Shown: one piece after another, positions 46,177 through 58,703 of the stretch
Layout: every line of letters begins with the position of its first letter
How positions within the stretch are numbered: the stretch's first letter is position 1
Notes under the pieces: model-generated
Told to the model about the DNA's origin: nothing
The model's database searches: none
Seen by the model: only the letters and a program-made list of their open reading frames with translations
Position numbers and translations under genes: made by a program
Origin: Chrysaora quinquecirrha
Taxonomy: Eukaryota > Cnidaria > Scyphozoa > Semaeostomeae > Pelagiidae
Length of the DNA stretch: 64,000 bases
Assembly (NCBI GenBank): GCA_014526335.1
Contig: JACTAT010000006.1
Coordinates: 3,789,202-3,853,201, forward strand
Direction: 5' to 3'

Positions 46177-47023
46177 CCATTGATGTGTTAGCCATGTCCA
46201 CGTAGAAGCAAATCCGGATCAGACGATCGGACGACCTCCCTAATTGTATCATACGTCATTGGTGGGCAAACGCAAGTCTACAGTAGAGCAAATCGAGACA
46301 AACCATGAGCCAAAACCATGGTAGAACATGTGAACATGATAGGGCCTACCTTTAAAATCCGATCCGTTACCATTTCATGTAAGCACTACTGCACTAGGTC
46401 AGTAGAATAAAGTACGTTTTCTATGCGATTGATGAACGAATTAGCGATTAACAAATGCAGTACGAAATTTAAGAATTAACTGAGAATGTTAAACGTTATA
46501 AAAGTACCTTTTCAGTCCAAAGTCAAGCCAGGTTATAGGCCAAAGCCAAGTCACAGCCACAACCAAACAGCAACAGAAGGCTTTACTACGTTGTGCAGGA
46601 AAAAACCTTTGAACTTTGAATCCTGAAGCATTCCTCGCCGTTTTTCAAACGGCAAAGGCGTAAATGCATCATTGAACATCTTTATTAAAGATTCAAAAAG
46701 CATAAGCTCATTTATTGTCTACTCGGTTCGGAGATTTTGTCTTTTCAAATGTCCCTGTCCACGGACGCTTTCCGTAGATAAGCGCAATGCGCATGTGCAA
46801 ATCGATCGCGATCGCAATCCTCTTTCATTTTCACGTCGTCATCCTCCGGGATTGCGATCGCGACCCCGTTAATTTTGTTTCGTGCAAACGGGGTATTGGT
46901 TTTGGTTATCTACAGTAAGCCCCCGCTTTTAAGATACAGACATGAAACATAAACTGCAGCCTGGAAAACCCCATGAAACAATGGGTAAAGAAGGTGTTGG
47001 TTTTTATAAACAACAGGTTGCAT
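46177..47023. other. Intergenic, no gene recognised
   Basis: Apart from the inverted repeat at 46803-46863 I see no gene. Open frames are short and without recognisable motifs. Confidence 0.4.
46803..46863. repeat. GC-rich inverted repeat (GATCGCGATCGCAATCC arms)
   Basis: GATCGCGATCGCAATCC is mirrored after about 28 bp by GGGATTGCGATCGCGAC, giving 15-17 bp arms in otherwise AT-rich sequence. It may be one end or the core of a small inverted-repeat element; function unknown. Confidence 0.5.
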
Positions 47024-49106
47024 CAGGGGCGGATCCAGAGGGGTGCAAAGGGTGCAGATGCACCAGTCAGATTTGGCTGGCAAAAATATGTATTATATAA
47101 TAAATATAGTTTTACGGTATATTTTTACTTTTCCGGTTAACTTTTACGGTATATTCAAATTTGGGACCTGGGAATAAGTGTTCTTCAGTCAAAGCGGAGA
47201 CAAGAATATAATTTCATTGGGACGCTCGTCCTCCCCTTGATTGTCGATATTATTAAATTGCGGAACAGAATTTTGAGTTCTCTTCCAATGAAATAGTTGG
47301 ATTGGAATTTATCCTGAATTGCACCACTGGTCTGTAATTTACGGTTGTCAATTGCCCCGAAAGCCAATCAGAAGCCTCAAAAGTGCTCCACTGACGTCAG
47401 ATTTGCACCACTCAAGAAGGATAAACCAATCAGAAGCCGTATCTTATGGTGCAGATTGGACTTTCAGGGGGTAATTCAGGGTGTCAGAGCAACATCAGAA
47501 TCTGAGAGAAAAGGACTGGGAAAAGCTGGAAAAGATACAAGCGACATCTTTGAAAGCCATATTGAGAATGCCCAAAACAACTCCGTACTGGGGTATATTA
47601 AAAGAAACTGGTATATGGACCATAAAGAAAAAAATTTTATATGCTAAATTGATGTTGTATCAAAATATTATACATTCAGATGAAAATAGGTTAGCTAAGC
47701 AAATAATAAAGGAACAGGAAAGACAAGACTATAAAGGAAGTTGGATGTACGAGTTAAAGGAAATGGCGAGAGAAAATGGAATAGAGCTTGAAAAAGCTAA
47801 TAAAATAAAAAATCTGAGTGGAAAAAGATGATAAAAGAAAAATTATTGAAAAAAATAAGTGAAGCGTCTAATAGAAAAGTGAATGAGCAAAAGAAACTAA
47901 GGCATCAAAGAGGTGATAAATTTGAAAGAAAGAAATATGTATCGGAAAGAGGAATTAAGGAAGTAGCCGATATGATGAGAACAAGGTTAGAAATGTGGGA
48001 CATTGGGAATAACTTAGGAAAAAACAGACAGTGCATATATTGTAAATGTGAAAAGGAAACAGTAGAACACATTACTGTTTGTAAAGAAATCAAGAAAAAA
48101 ATGAAGAGAGAAGCGAGCTGCGGTTGGGTTAAGAATGGAAATATCAATGATTTGAAAGACATAACGACATTCATAAAAGAGTACATCCAAAAGAGAGAAG
48201 ACGATGTTGAAAAGGACGAAAGAGTATATGAAAAATAAAGAAAAGAAAAAGAACAAAAAGTAGACTAAGAATCATTGTTAAAAAAAAAAAAAAAAAAAAA
48301 AACAATAGCCTCGCATTCTCCGGTTTGGAGATAGTGCTTACTGGGAACAGTAAAGCGGGCGATAAAAGATTCAAAGATTCAAAGATTCAATCAAGAAATA
48401 ATAGAGAAACTGCCGATCAGTCAACTCAACTGAATTGTTGTACGATTTCAAAATGGCCAACATGAAGCTGCTGCTTCGGGCTTTTGCAGTTGAGATGTGT
48501 AATCCAAAGTGAATCAATGACAACGGACAACGGATCAAAAAATCTTGAAGCTTAAAGAAATAAAGGATGTCTTTTTGAGAGAAGTTGATGTCAGATGGAG
48601 GAGTCAAGAAGAGTCGATAAATGTAAATAGAGTAAAAAAATGAAAATACAATAGGTTAGTGGCCTAAAAATCGGTGTGAATTTTCGGAGCTGCAACTGCC
48701 AAGAGAGCAAAGACTTGGCAGAGGAGCAGAAGAATTCTATGCAGTCAAGGGAGCTGGAAGTAAACAGAGGTCTCTTGTTTTTATGATTTTGTAATTTATA
48801 ATTTGTTGTTTGTTTTTATAAACTTGAAATTTTACCAACGAGACTTGTCGTACGACGTCCGAAAATACACACCTGTTGATGTTTCATTGCCTTTATAGTT
48901 TTAAGATAACGTGTAAAAACAGAAGATCACAAAGTTATGTTTTGAATTGCCGGAATTTATCGTGTTTTTTCTTTTATAATAACCTAAATTTTGGTGTCAT
49001 TTCCATAATAACTATGTTTGAAGGCATTGTTCCTATTTGCAGCGGGTGAGAAATTTTACACCCTCAATTCATGCACCACCCAAATTTTTGGCTGGATCCG
49101 CCCCTG
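47024..49106. mobile_element. hAT-like DNA element, 2.08 kb, with a LINE inserted
   Basis: Terminal inverted repeats CAGGGGCGGATCCAG and CTGGATCCGCCCCTG match the hAT pattern (CAGNG...). The subterminal sequence is rich in GGTGCA/TGCACC words near both ends. Flanks share TGCAT, a partial target duplication; a full 8-bp one is not visible. No transposase is seen; the interior is largely taken up by a truncated LINE (47470-48395). Confidence 0.65.
47470..48395 (+). pseudogene. 5'-truncated non-LTR retrotransposon (LINE) fragment
   Basis: Two overlapping plus-strand frames (47481-47831 and 47828-48238) encode the end of a reverse transcriptase ORF: LEKIQATSLKAILRMPKTT, then a lysine-rich stretch, then CIYCKCEKETVEHITVC, a zinc-knuckle of the zf-RVT type found after LINE reverse transcriptases. 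The frames meet at ATGA, so at least one frameshift separates them. An A-rich stretch at about 48279-48302 is followed by about 65 bp and a short tandem tail of AAGATTC units near 48366-48391, typical of a LINE 3' end. The polymerase core is missing, so the copy is dead. Confidence 0.75.
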
Positions 49107-52100
49107 TGCATAGTGCATCCAAAGGTGTAGTTTCTTCAAATTTGGGACTTAATGTATCATCCGAGGTACCACCTTAGGAAACCTCCTATGCAAGCAGCTT
49201 CTTTGTTTTTGATATTGTTGTTGCTGATGGCGATGAGAGGTGATTCTAAAGTGGTCTATTCAATCAACCACCATGCTCTTTTTGCAAGTGCTGCGAGAAT
49301 GTTTGCTAGCTAAATAAGAAAAAATCAAGAATAGATTGCAGCACGTGCTGTATGTATCAAATGGGGCTTGTTAATGTGTTGTTTTGTTATGTTACAAGGC
49401 GTTTTAGTCAACAGTCTACAATTCTAATTGGTACATGGCGTAATATTATCAGTTGCTACGCAAAACAGCGCTTCATGTAAGAACTGCAAGACCACGGAGC
49501 GCAATACGGCACTCCCTGTGCCAGACAAAGTTACGAAGATGCGTATCTTTAGCATCGGCTAAGACAGACAGCTATAGTTAAAACATTTCACAACATAGCA
49601 GTACTTCAGCAACCATATACTACAAGGGATATGTTTGTTTTGTTAACCCTTTTCTGTTCAAAGTGTCTTCTTTATGCATCGGTGTATTGCCAACTGGAAG
49701 AACTACCATTTAAGCAGGAAAAGCGCTGAAAAATTTTGGGCTGTTTAAGATAAACGTACTTTATCCACGGCTCTTATAACTGAAGTACTAAGTGCTAAGA
49801 GAAAGTGCAAAGACTTGCACACCCCAAGCAACCCCGAGGGCTGAACTGAACTGAAATCTGGGGTGTTTTAAAGTAAAGGTGATAAAAAAGGGTACTGAAG
49901 AAAAATTGCAATGTAGCTAATACAAGCGTTGCGCACGATTTTGAACTTGGACAGAGACGTTGCCAACAAAGATTTAGCCTCTTTACGATAGTCATATTAG
50001 TTCTATCAACTCGGTAAATACAAAACCATATAATCCAATTCAGCTTACTTTCTTGTGTGCAAAGTAAAGCGAACAAAATCATTCAATCAATTAATTTTTG
50101 GATTGAATCCTAGAATCCCTTTATATCATCTTTTTAGATTATTAAATGCTTTCCATAAACCAGAAAAGCTCATTTGTCATTTTGATAAACTCTTTAAACG
50201 AAAGAAGCTATATTATTTAAAGCTGGTTTCTTATGCTACAAACAGTATTATGAAGTAATGAAAGCAGGTGCAAACGGGCCTAAACTTGCCTTGCTATAGA
50301 ACGAATTTTGCACCACTTCGTGACGTCATCGAACCATTATTACTGGTTGAATAGCCAATCATTTTGCCACGTGACATATGACATGATAAACCCAGGACAA
50401 CAACGTACATGAACAACAGAGGTTTACAAAGCGTCGTACTTTTCATTAGAGAAATACCGTCCGAGACTCGTACCTGTTTGCGTTGAAGGGACAGATCATA
50501 AAAGCTAAAAAAGGTTCCAAATATCTGAACAACATATCTGAACGAAGTAAGGGGAAATTGTTTTTCGATCGCCATCCGTCAAAGGGGACATACTTTAAAA
50601 ACGTGTTCCCCTGTCACCGCTGCACGCTGAAATCAACAACTACTTGAGGATTTTCCTGTGCAGCAGCCGTCCACGTCCCTTACGAATGTATAACATTAAC
50701 ATCGCCGACACGTTTGACGCGTCCCAGTCGCACAAAAGTAATATATCAAACATCAAAGTATCCGTAATATATGAATCATACCTTCCTTATGCAAAAATTT
50801 TGAAAATCAGTATAGCTACTGTTTTTTATACCTAAATTTGGAAGGTTGAGACCGTTCGTTATACCAGAATTGTGAGCCGTGAAAAGGATGCCCTTCTAGG
50901 CCCCACGTCCACACGTCTTCATCGCTATTGCTTCGTAGGAATCTTGTAAGAATCTTGTACGCTTTTTCGAGAAGTGAAATGCCATTAGGTCAGGGCCATC
51001 AACTGGAACCTGAAGTCAAAATTATTGCTTACAAGATAGGCTGAAAAACATAGCACATCTGCATCAGGTATAGAGGACATCAAATCGATACGTGTGAGAT
51101 ACGGGATGGACGTAAGTAAGAAACCTGCTCAGATGCAAAAACAACTTCTCGATTTCTTAAATGTTGAAAACACCTTATACTGTACTGACATTCAATAAAA
51201 GACAACGCATTTCAATTGAGTTCTTAGTTTCCGTGCAGAATCTCCGCCCTCTCAGCGACACCCTGTGAGGACAATGTTTAATCTGCTCAAATAAATGGTA
51301 TCCAGTACCTTAATAGAACTGTGATTAAACAATGCATTAAGTAAAATTGCAATTAAAAACATACGGCCTACTGTTAATACAGTAAATTGAAATGTCGAGA
51401 AAAGGTTTTTTCGAAGAAAAGGTTCTCATCTTTATATCAAAAAGCTAAAAAGTTATTCGGATAGGTTTAAAAAATAATGGCAAACCACGCCTTAAACCCC
51501 TTAAACCTCCCAAGAAATAACAGAACTGATGATTTGAGCCCTGTTTCCATAAGGTTTTTAACAGTTGTATGATAATCACAAAATTAATCCCAAGAATGGT
51601 GTCGTAAAAATCGAAAGAAAGTTTGTATACTTCCACGGCTCTCCGAAGCAAGACTGGAATCAGACCAGTAAGATAGACATGTTACACGAGTCATGGTTTG
51701 GCTATTACTAAAAGGGGGAACGGGGAATCGGGGAAAGGAATCGATGAATAAGGCAATAACTACAGAAATTAAAGGGGTAAGGAAGCAAGAAATATGGAAG
51801 GGGTAAAAAAAAATATGGAAACAAGAAAATATGGAAGCAAGAAAATAATAATTAACAGTTCATTAACCCTTTAATTATTTTCAACCTCATATCTCCAGTA
51901 GTTTTCAAACAGATCGCCAAGAATGGAAATGAGATGGGGCAGCATGGACAACAGGTCTACACTACGTTGTCTACACTGATGTCTTATATGACATACCACG
52001 GTACAGGTTTAAGATCTTCCCTCAGACAGAACAGAGAAAGTAGCGACAATTAGGTCAATGTATGGAAAGAGAAGAATCATCTTCATGCATTATTCAATAT

Positions 52101-52481
52101 TTTAGTTCCAAACCTGTTAGCGTCACTGAATCCTCATAGTCGTCTACTCCCAATTATTTCATAACAAACGGGTTTCGCTATTGCCTGTGGTGGTTCTAAT
52201 CAAAAACACTAATAGGTTATGATAATGTGCGTCTGTTGCGCTCCAGCGAGAAAAAGGCCTTTATCAAAATACTTTTAATTAACAGTGTCGATCTATTCAA
52301 ATGTACAGCAAGGAGTAAGATTGCTTTTTCTTCTGCTAAATCGCAACATCTGCGCATCACTTTAACTGCCGCAACAATCTGAATGTCTGTCAGCGGAGTA
52401 ACGCAGTTCAAGAACTAAAGGCCCCCAACCAAAAGGGCCCCGTCAGTTTTTTCGTATTGTATGCTTTTTGTCATACTCTAC
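49107..52481. other. Intergenic, no convincing gene
   Basis: About 3.4 kb in which no recognisable coding exon was found. The longest open frames (49795-50082 and 50294-50575, minus strand) have no familiar motif. A purine-rich patch of AAATATGGAAGCAAG words lies at about 51785-51850. Confidence 0.45.
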
Positions 52482-52484
52482 TAA

Positions 52485-52838
52485 GGGACCGGTCATTATT
52501 TATAACCGGGGTGGGTGCCGAAGAGAAAGTATTATGCTCTTTCAAAAAAATTTTACCCCATCGATTTTTAGCTAGAATAACTTTTATTTACCCAGTCATG
52601 AAAGGAGTTTAAATTCACTCTATACCTTCGCGTCTATTTTGTTAATGGAAGGTGCAATTAATTCCTTCGACGCCAGAAGCGGGGCCATTTTACTGAGTTA
52701 ATGAATCTGGCTTTGCAATAGAATGTACCCTTGTGCTCAAGATATTTTTGGTCACCCAACCTAATACAACTGATATTTTTAGTTACCCCACCATTTTCTC
52801 TTCAGGCCCTATCCTGGTCATAAATAATGGCCGGTCCC
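52485..52838. mobile_element. PIF/Harbinger-like MITE, 354 bp
   Basis: Inverted ends GGGACCGGTCATTATTTAT and the complement of GGGACCGGCCATTATTTAT. The flanking trinucleotide TAA is duplicated (52482-52484 and 52839-52841). No coding capacity. Confidence 0.75.
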
Positions 52839-53287
52839 TAAAAGGCATCCCAAGGTCTTCTCATAACAGTAACTAACCAAGGGACATGTAACGTACATTT
52901 TTCAAGGTTCTAAAGGGCATGTTTTCAAAAATTTTCCTACTACACCAAGCCTCCTTCGACTGTTGTCTGATCTAACATACCACTTTGCTTTGCCGTTCCT
53001 GCATAAGGGCCCCCACCTTACAATATTTTTAACGGCCTCGAAGTGTCTCCGTTACGCCACTGATGTCTGTTCGAATCATTCATCAAACTTCAGCCAAAAC
53101 ATCAGAAAACTAGTTGACACTGACACTAGTCCCGGAGTCCCGGGGGGATACTTGATCAAATTTTGTAAGGGACGTGCCGCCCAAGCATTGAAAACATACC
53201 CGACCTTATACCAATCTTTTTGAAAATGTATATCCGACCTTAAACCAATGTTCCATTCTTCAAACATAAAAATCGTGAAACTGGAGA

Positions 53288-53431
53288 TGTAAAAGCTTTG
53301 AAGAGACAACAACAAAGATAGAGACTTCATTTATTACTTGAGGGATACATCTCTGCATCTCAGTCCTCGTGTATTCAACAACATAACATAACAGCGCATG
53401 CGTAACATAAAGATAGGCTGACAACGTCACA
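53288..53431 (-). repeat. 3' LTR
   Basis: 144 bp, matching 57278-57421 with about two substitutions (ATTTATT and ATTCAAC in place of ATTCATT and ATTCCAC). Confidence 0.9.
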
Positions 53432-53527
53432 CCTTTCCTTCAATAGAAACAAAATGAATGAATAAAAGTAATGCAAAAATAAAAGATAAAAATTAAAATT
53501 GTCTTTTGATATCTTCACAGTTCATTG

Positions 53528-56500
53528 CTATGAATTATGTCCAGTAAGATAGTCTGGCCGAATTACTCTTCTACCACTTCTGGTGACAGTAGGTTTATAG
53601 AATTGTAATTGCCTGTGATCAAATCTGGTTTCATCTGAGTCAACGGGTTCTGACTGAGGTTCCGATTGCTTCTGTACAGCTGTTTGAGGGCGGTGCTCTT
53701 CTTGGTTAGGTTGAAACGATACTTCTTGAGTTGGTTGAGATATTGCTTCCTGTTCCGTTGTTGGGTCTGGGAATGAATCATCTTCATCAACATCATTAAA
53801 GGGCTCATTAGTGTGGCGTAAGAACTTTCGATTTCGCCTTAAGATTCTGCCATCTTCTGTTTTCACGTTGTATGATCGGATATTCACCTGTTCTAGGATG
53901 CATCCTTTAGTCCAACGCCCAGTTCGATCGTTCTGTTTAGGCTTGATCCTGACCACATCACCATTCGTTAATGTGCTGAGTTGTTTCGAACCTCTGTTGA
54001 AATACTTTGCCTGCAACTGTTTCCTTTGTGAAGATTGTCTTGAACTTCAGGTACAATTTCTGGTTTCAGGAGTTTCTTGGACATTGGAAGCAGGGTTTTG
54101 GCTCTTCTGCTGAAGATTCTTTGAAATGGAGAGCTGTCCATTCCCTCTGATGGTGTGTTTCTCCATTCAAGTAGCGCAAGATAAAAATCGGTGCCAGACT
54201 CGGCAGCTTTCTTCATAAGCATTTTGGCAGTCTTGACTGCATTCTCTGCCTTGCCGTTACTTTGGGGATATTCTGGAGAGCTAAGTTCGGTAATAAATTC
54301 GTATTCCTTACTGAAGTCTTGGAATTCTTTTGAAGCAAATGGCACATTGTCACTCATAAGTTTTTCTGGAATACCGTGAGTAGAGAAGTGTCTCTTTAGC
54401 TTCTTCTTGATTTCTCCCGCAGTTTTGTGGAAGAGGCGATCTATCTCGAAGTAATTTGAATAGCAATCCACTGTGACGAGGTAGTCTTTGTTGTTGAATG
54501 TGAGAATATCAGCGGCAATAATTTGCCATGGGTGACTTGGAATTTCTCGTGGAATGAGTGGTTCCTTGGCCTGATTTCTTTGGAATGTGTTACAAATGTC
54601 ACACTTGGATATAAAATCAGTCAGATCTTTATTCATGCCAGGCCAGTAAATATGGTGATGTTCTACACCAAAGACAAGTGCAAGGAGCTCTTTCTCGATT
54701 TGGCTGTAATTTTGTTCTGCAGCAGTTAGTGCTCTACTTGTATAAGACACTGGGCGACCCTCTTGCATGAGAACAAAGCCAAGGCCTTTTGAGGAGGCAT
54801 CGCCTTGTCCCTCTGTGGGTGTCCTCGGTCAAAATACTTGAGGACAGGCGCCTCACATAATGCAGTTTTGATGTTGGCAAAGGCCTTGGCTTGTAACTCG
54901 CCCCACTGCCATGGTGTATCTTTATGAGTAAGACTTCAGAGGTTCACAGGCCTCTGAGAGTTTTGGTAGGAACTTGGCAAGATATTTAACCATGCCAATG
55001 AATCTTTGGACACCAGCTACATCACTTGGTGCTTGCATCTTTGTATAGCTTCAACCTTTGCTGGATCTATTTTCAAACCATGTTGGGTTAGGATGTGCCC
55101 AATGAAGGAGACTTCTGTGCATTTGAATTTGAATTTTTCTTTGTTGAGCTTGATGTTTTCTCTTGGCAGCGCTTTAAGAGAGCAAGCAGATTCTCATCAT
55201 GGTTTCTAACAGCAGCTTCAGATGTGTCTCCTTTTCCAGTGATGAGGGCATCATCCGCAACTGCATGTACACCGGATAGTCCTTCAATACACTGGTCAAA
55301 TTTGCGCTGGAAGTGTTCAGAAGCCGGTTTAATACCGAAAGGCATCCGAGGTACCTCCAACGACCCCAGGGTGTCTGGAATGTTGTTAGCATACTTGACT
55401 CTTCATCGAGTTCGATTTGAAGATATCCTTCTTTCAAGTCAATTTTGCTGAATACTTTGACGCCTTCTAATTCTGGCAAGACATCATCTATCAATGGTAG
55501 AGGATAGTGACTTCGCTTCAAAGCTTTGTTCAGATGTTGTGGGTCAATACAGACACGGAGTTTTCCATTGGGTTTTTCTGATGACCAGATTTGATACCCA
55601 ATCCGTCGGACCAATGACCTTTTCGATGACCTGTAGGTGCTCTAATCTCTCGAGTTCCTCTTTGAGCTTAGCTTTGAGGGCAATAGGTACCCGACGAGGT
55701 GGCATAACAACAGGGGGCTGTGACTCATCAATGTCTAAGTGTAGCTTGCCAGGCATTTTGCCAAGTCCTTCAAAGACAGACCCAAACTGATGTTTTATGT
55801 TCTCTATGGTGACTGTAGTATCAGTGGTGGCTGTCATAACAGTGGCAGTGGCATCAACTTGTTGGACTGGACATTGTAGACCTCTTGATACAGAGCGACT
55901 GGAGCTATCTGAGATATTATCATAATTGACTGTCAAAGACCCATCTTTTGGGCAGCATTAGCTCTAACAATGGTATATAGTCTCCCTGCACAACCACAAA
56001 CCTGACCGTGTACTCATTATTGTTCTTTGGATTGACCAATTTAAGCCGACAAGTACCAGCTATAGGCAATAAGGCTGTACTGTACATGCGTAGAGAGTTA
56101 GTGGATTTTTCAATATTGGTGCCTGGAGGAACAAATTGTTCTGGGAGAACATTACAAGTTGCACCTGAGTCAAGCTGGAAGGAGACCTGTTTGTCATGAA
56201 CAATCATTGTGGCAAAAATTTTGTTCTTAGGAGGAACCTTGGACACGGCATTGATCTCTAAATTGTTGTCAGGAGAAATTTCAACAATAAGAATTTCTTC
56301 ATCACTAGAGAGGGTTTCTTCTCTTACAGTGTGAATCTTTTAGCAGAAAAGGTATCTCTCTTACCTTGAGATTTAGATGTGGTACATTTTTCTTTAAAGT
56401 GGTTTCTCTTGCCACAGCTAGAGCAAACTTGGCCATAGGCTGGACAGTAATCCTTGTTTCTTTTATGACTTTGTCCACAAAATTTGCAGTTTGAGATGAA

Positions 56501-57191
56501 AGCTCTGTTATCTTCTCTCTTGGTGTTCTTTTGTCTGCCAACATAGTGTACCAAAGGATCATAATTGTCAGAAGGACCTGCCATGGCCCTAGCTTGGGCA
56601 GTAGTGGTTTCTGCAGCTCTGCATAAGTCAATGCATTTTGAGAGTGTCAGCTTTGGTTCTTGTAGCAATTTTCGTCTTACTGCATTATTGTGAATTCCAC
56701 AGACTATTCTGTCACGGATCAATTCATCACGGAGAGTGCTAAAGGCACAGGTGGCAGCTAAGGCTCGCAAAGAGGTAGCGAGGCTTCAAGGATTCAGTAG
56801 GCTCTTGCTTGCGGTTGTTGAATTTGTATCGTTCATAAATAACATTAGTTTCACCAATACAGTAAGTGTTCCATAAATCGAGAATTTTGGCAATATTTTG
56901 ACGTTCACTGTCATCCTGATACGGAAGTGCATTGTGTATGGTGAGAGCTTCAGGGCCAATACAAGTGATGAATGTAGCTACTCGAAAATTATCAGGCTTA
57001 GAGATCAAATTTGTGACGGTTTCATACGCGTTCCATAGCTGTCGCCACTGTTTCCAATTCTCTGCGAGGTTACCACATAGATTCAGTCTGGGAGGTAGAG
57101 GAACATTCGATATGAACGATGAACTTGCTCCGGTGTGGTCATGAGTAGAGCTAGTAGAAGGGCTAGGCCCATTTTGATCTGGATTCGACAT
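53528..57191 (-). pseudogene. Broken gag-pol of the LTR retrotransposon
   Basis: Order on the minus strand: gag start at 57191 (MSNPDQNGPS); nucleocapsid knuckles CKFCGQSHKRNKDYC and CSSCGKRNHFKEKC at about 56500-56380; aspartic protease FQLDSGATCNVLP at about 56190; reverse transcriptase (LRVCIDPQHLNKAL, FSKIDLKEGYLQI, MPFGIKPASEHFQ, VADD active site) at about 55560-55240; start of RNase H (TAAEQNYSQIEKELLALVFG); integrase with HPWQIIAADI, VDCYSNYFEID and YPQSNGKAENAVK at about 54600-54200; and a C-terminal tail ending at 53528. Frame changes occur several times, and about 100 residues of RNase H and the integrase His-His zinc region are deleted at about 54655, where FGVEH is joined to HHIYWPGM. 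It cannot make a full polyprotein. Confidence 0.9.
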
Positions 57192-57277
57192 AGTATGTTA
57201 AATGGCCTAAAGTAAACAAATTTTAGCAGAATCCTAAGTCTGCGAATATTAATCAATATGTGTTTCACCTGACACCA

Positions 57278-57421
57278 TGTAAAAGCTTTGAAGAGACAAC
57301 AACAAAGATAGAGACTTCATTCATTACTTGAGGGATACATCTCTGCATCTCAGTCCTCGTGTATTCCACAACATAACATAACAGCGCATGCGTAACATAA
57401 AGATAGGCTGACAACGTCACA
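57278..57421 (-). repeat. 5' LTR
   Basis: 144 bp, paired with 53288-53431. It would hold the promoter of the element on the minus strand. Confidence 0.9.
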
Positions 57422-58703
57422 AGTTTTACAAGAGATACTTCTTGGCAAAGCAGCACGAACGGAAACAAAGCCTTACGTTAACACTTAACATACTAGCAAG
57501 AACGTTACACAAGAGGCTCGGGGAGCCAAAAGATGGATTCAACAATCAGAAAACTCATCAGACCACACCCAAAAAGATGGCTAAAATTCATAGGAAGTAG
57601 AATTCGAAAATTTTGATTTGGAAGTAAATGAAGAGAAATACTGCATGTCCGAACTAGTAACAGGATCACAGGATGGTGTCACAGGATCATTTCACATTGA
57701 ACTACGTTATACTGTATATGTACAAATATTACTTCGGAGACAAGGAGATAGACCACCAGCTTCCAAAGAAGCAATGTGTATTAAGCCATCTCTTGCAATT
57801 ACTATAACACAAGCTGCAGCAAGTCAGGCTATATCATTACTTACAAAAATGTTTAAACTAAGCATATAAGCTAACAAAGCTGTAGCTATATACATGCAGC
57901 GTCAAACTTGGACCATCGTAGACAGTTGGCGTTAATGGTTAAGCAAAATTACGGTAAAAACCCAAATTAAAAAGTCCTTTTTCAAAAGGACCTCTGGCTG
58001 GAAATAAATATCACTTATTCTAAAAATATGCTTTGCCACGTTACTAAACAGTTGCGTAAATCAAGACAGGGCTAGTTAACACAGTACATCCGATAGTGGG
58101 ATAGCTTCACTCCACCACTGTACAATAATTGGTGAATGAAGTAATTAACCAGGTACTTACAATCTCTTGGTTCTTGTACGCAACAAAAGTCAGCATAAAG
58201 GAACCATTTTGACTTGACGCTCAGCTTAGAAATGGGTCTTACTAGTTGGATACACAATGTGGACAATACAAATTCGACAAATATGGTCAAATACTTGTAC
58301 GGTCCTATATAGGTACGGTCCCATTTGACGCCAGTAGCTACTTAATGGTCATAGAGGTCTTACGGGTCTCATGTTCTAGGTTCTTGTTTTTATGGTTTGC
58401 AAACAAGGAGATATTGTGCTGGCAACTTGTCGAAATCAAAGAACTTTAACTCTCAATAAATTCAATAAGTTCTATAGAGGAAAAGTTCTATAAATTCTCT
58501 CTATATCAATTCAAGTTCCGTAGGTCTCAGTTTTCAAAGTTCACTTTGGAAACCTTCAATCTATAAACTGTATTGGATAAAGGTTCTTAAAAGCTGTGGT
58601 TCTATATGGGGTTTAACAGTATGCTAGCTTTTTAATATATCCCAGCAGATAACAGTCATACTACATATACGTCTTCCTACATAACTTAACTTCGAATGTA
58701 GCA
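57422..58703. other. Intergenic, no recognised gene
   Basis: One 83-codon plus-strand open frame (57618-57869) reads as ordinary protein-like sequence but I do not recognise it and see no splice context. Nothing else stands out. Confidence 0.4.

Larger units (their letters stand above)
53288..57421 (-). mobile_element. Defective Ty3/gypsy-like LTR retrotransposon, minus strand
   Basis: Two 144-bp LTRs (53288-53431 and 57278-57421) are almost identical; I count two differences. In minus orientation each starts TGTGACGTTG and ends TTTTACA. A primer-binding-site-like TGGTGTCAGGTG directly follows the 5' LTR (57277 downward), and GAAGGAAAGG, a short polypurine tract, directly precedes the 3' LTR. 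The interior encodes gag, protease, reverse transcriptase, partial RNase H and integrase in the usual Ty3/gypsy order. No 5-bp target duplication is visible (GGAGA versus AGTTT). Confidence 0.9.
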
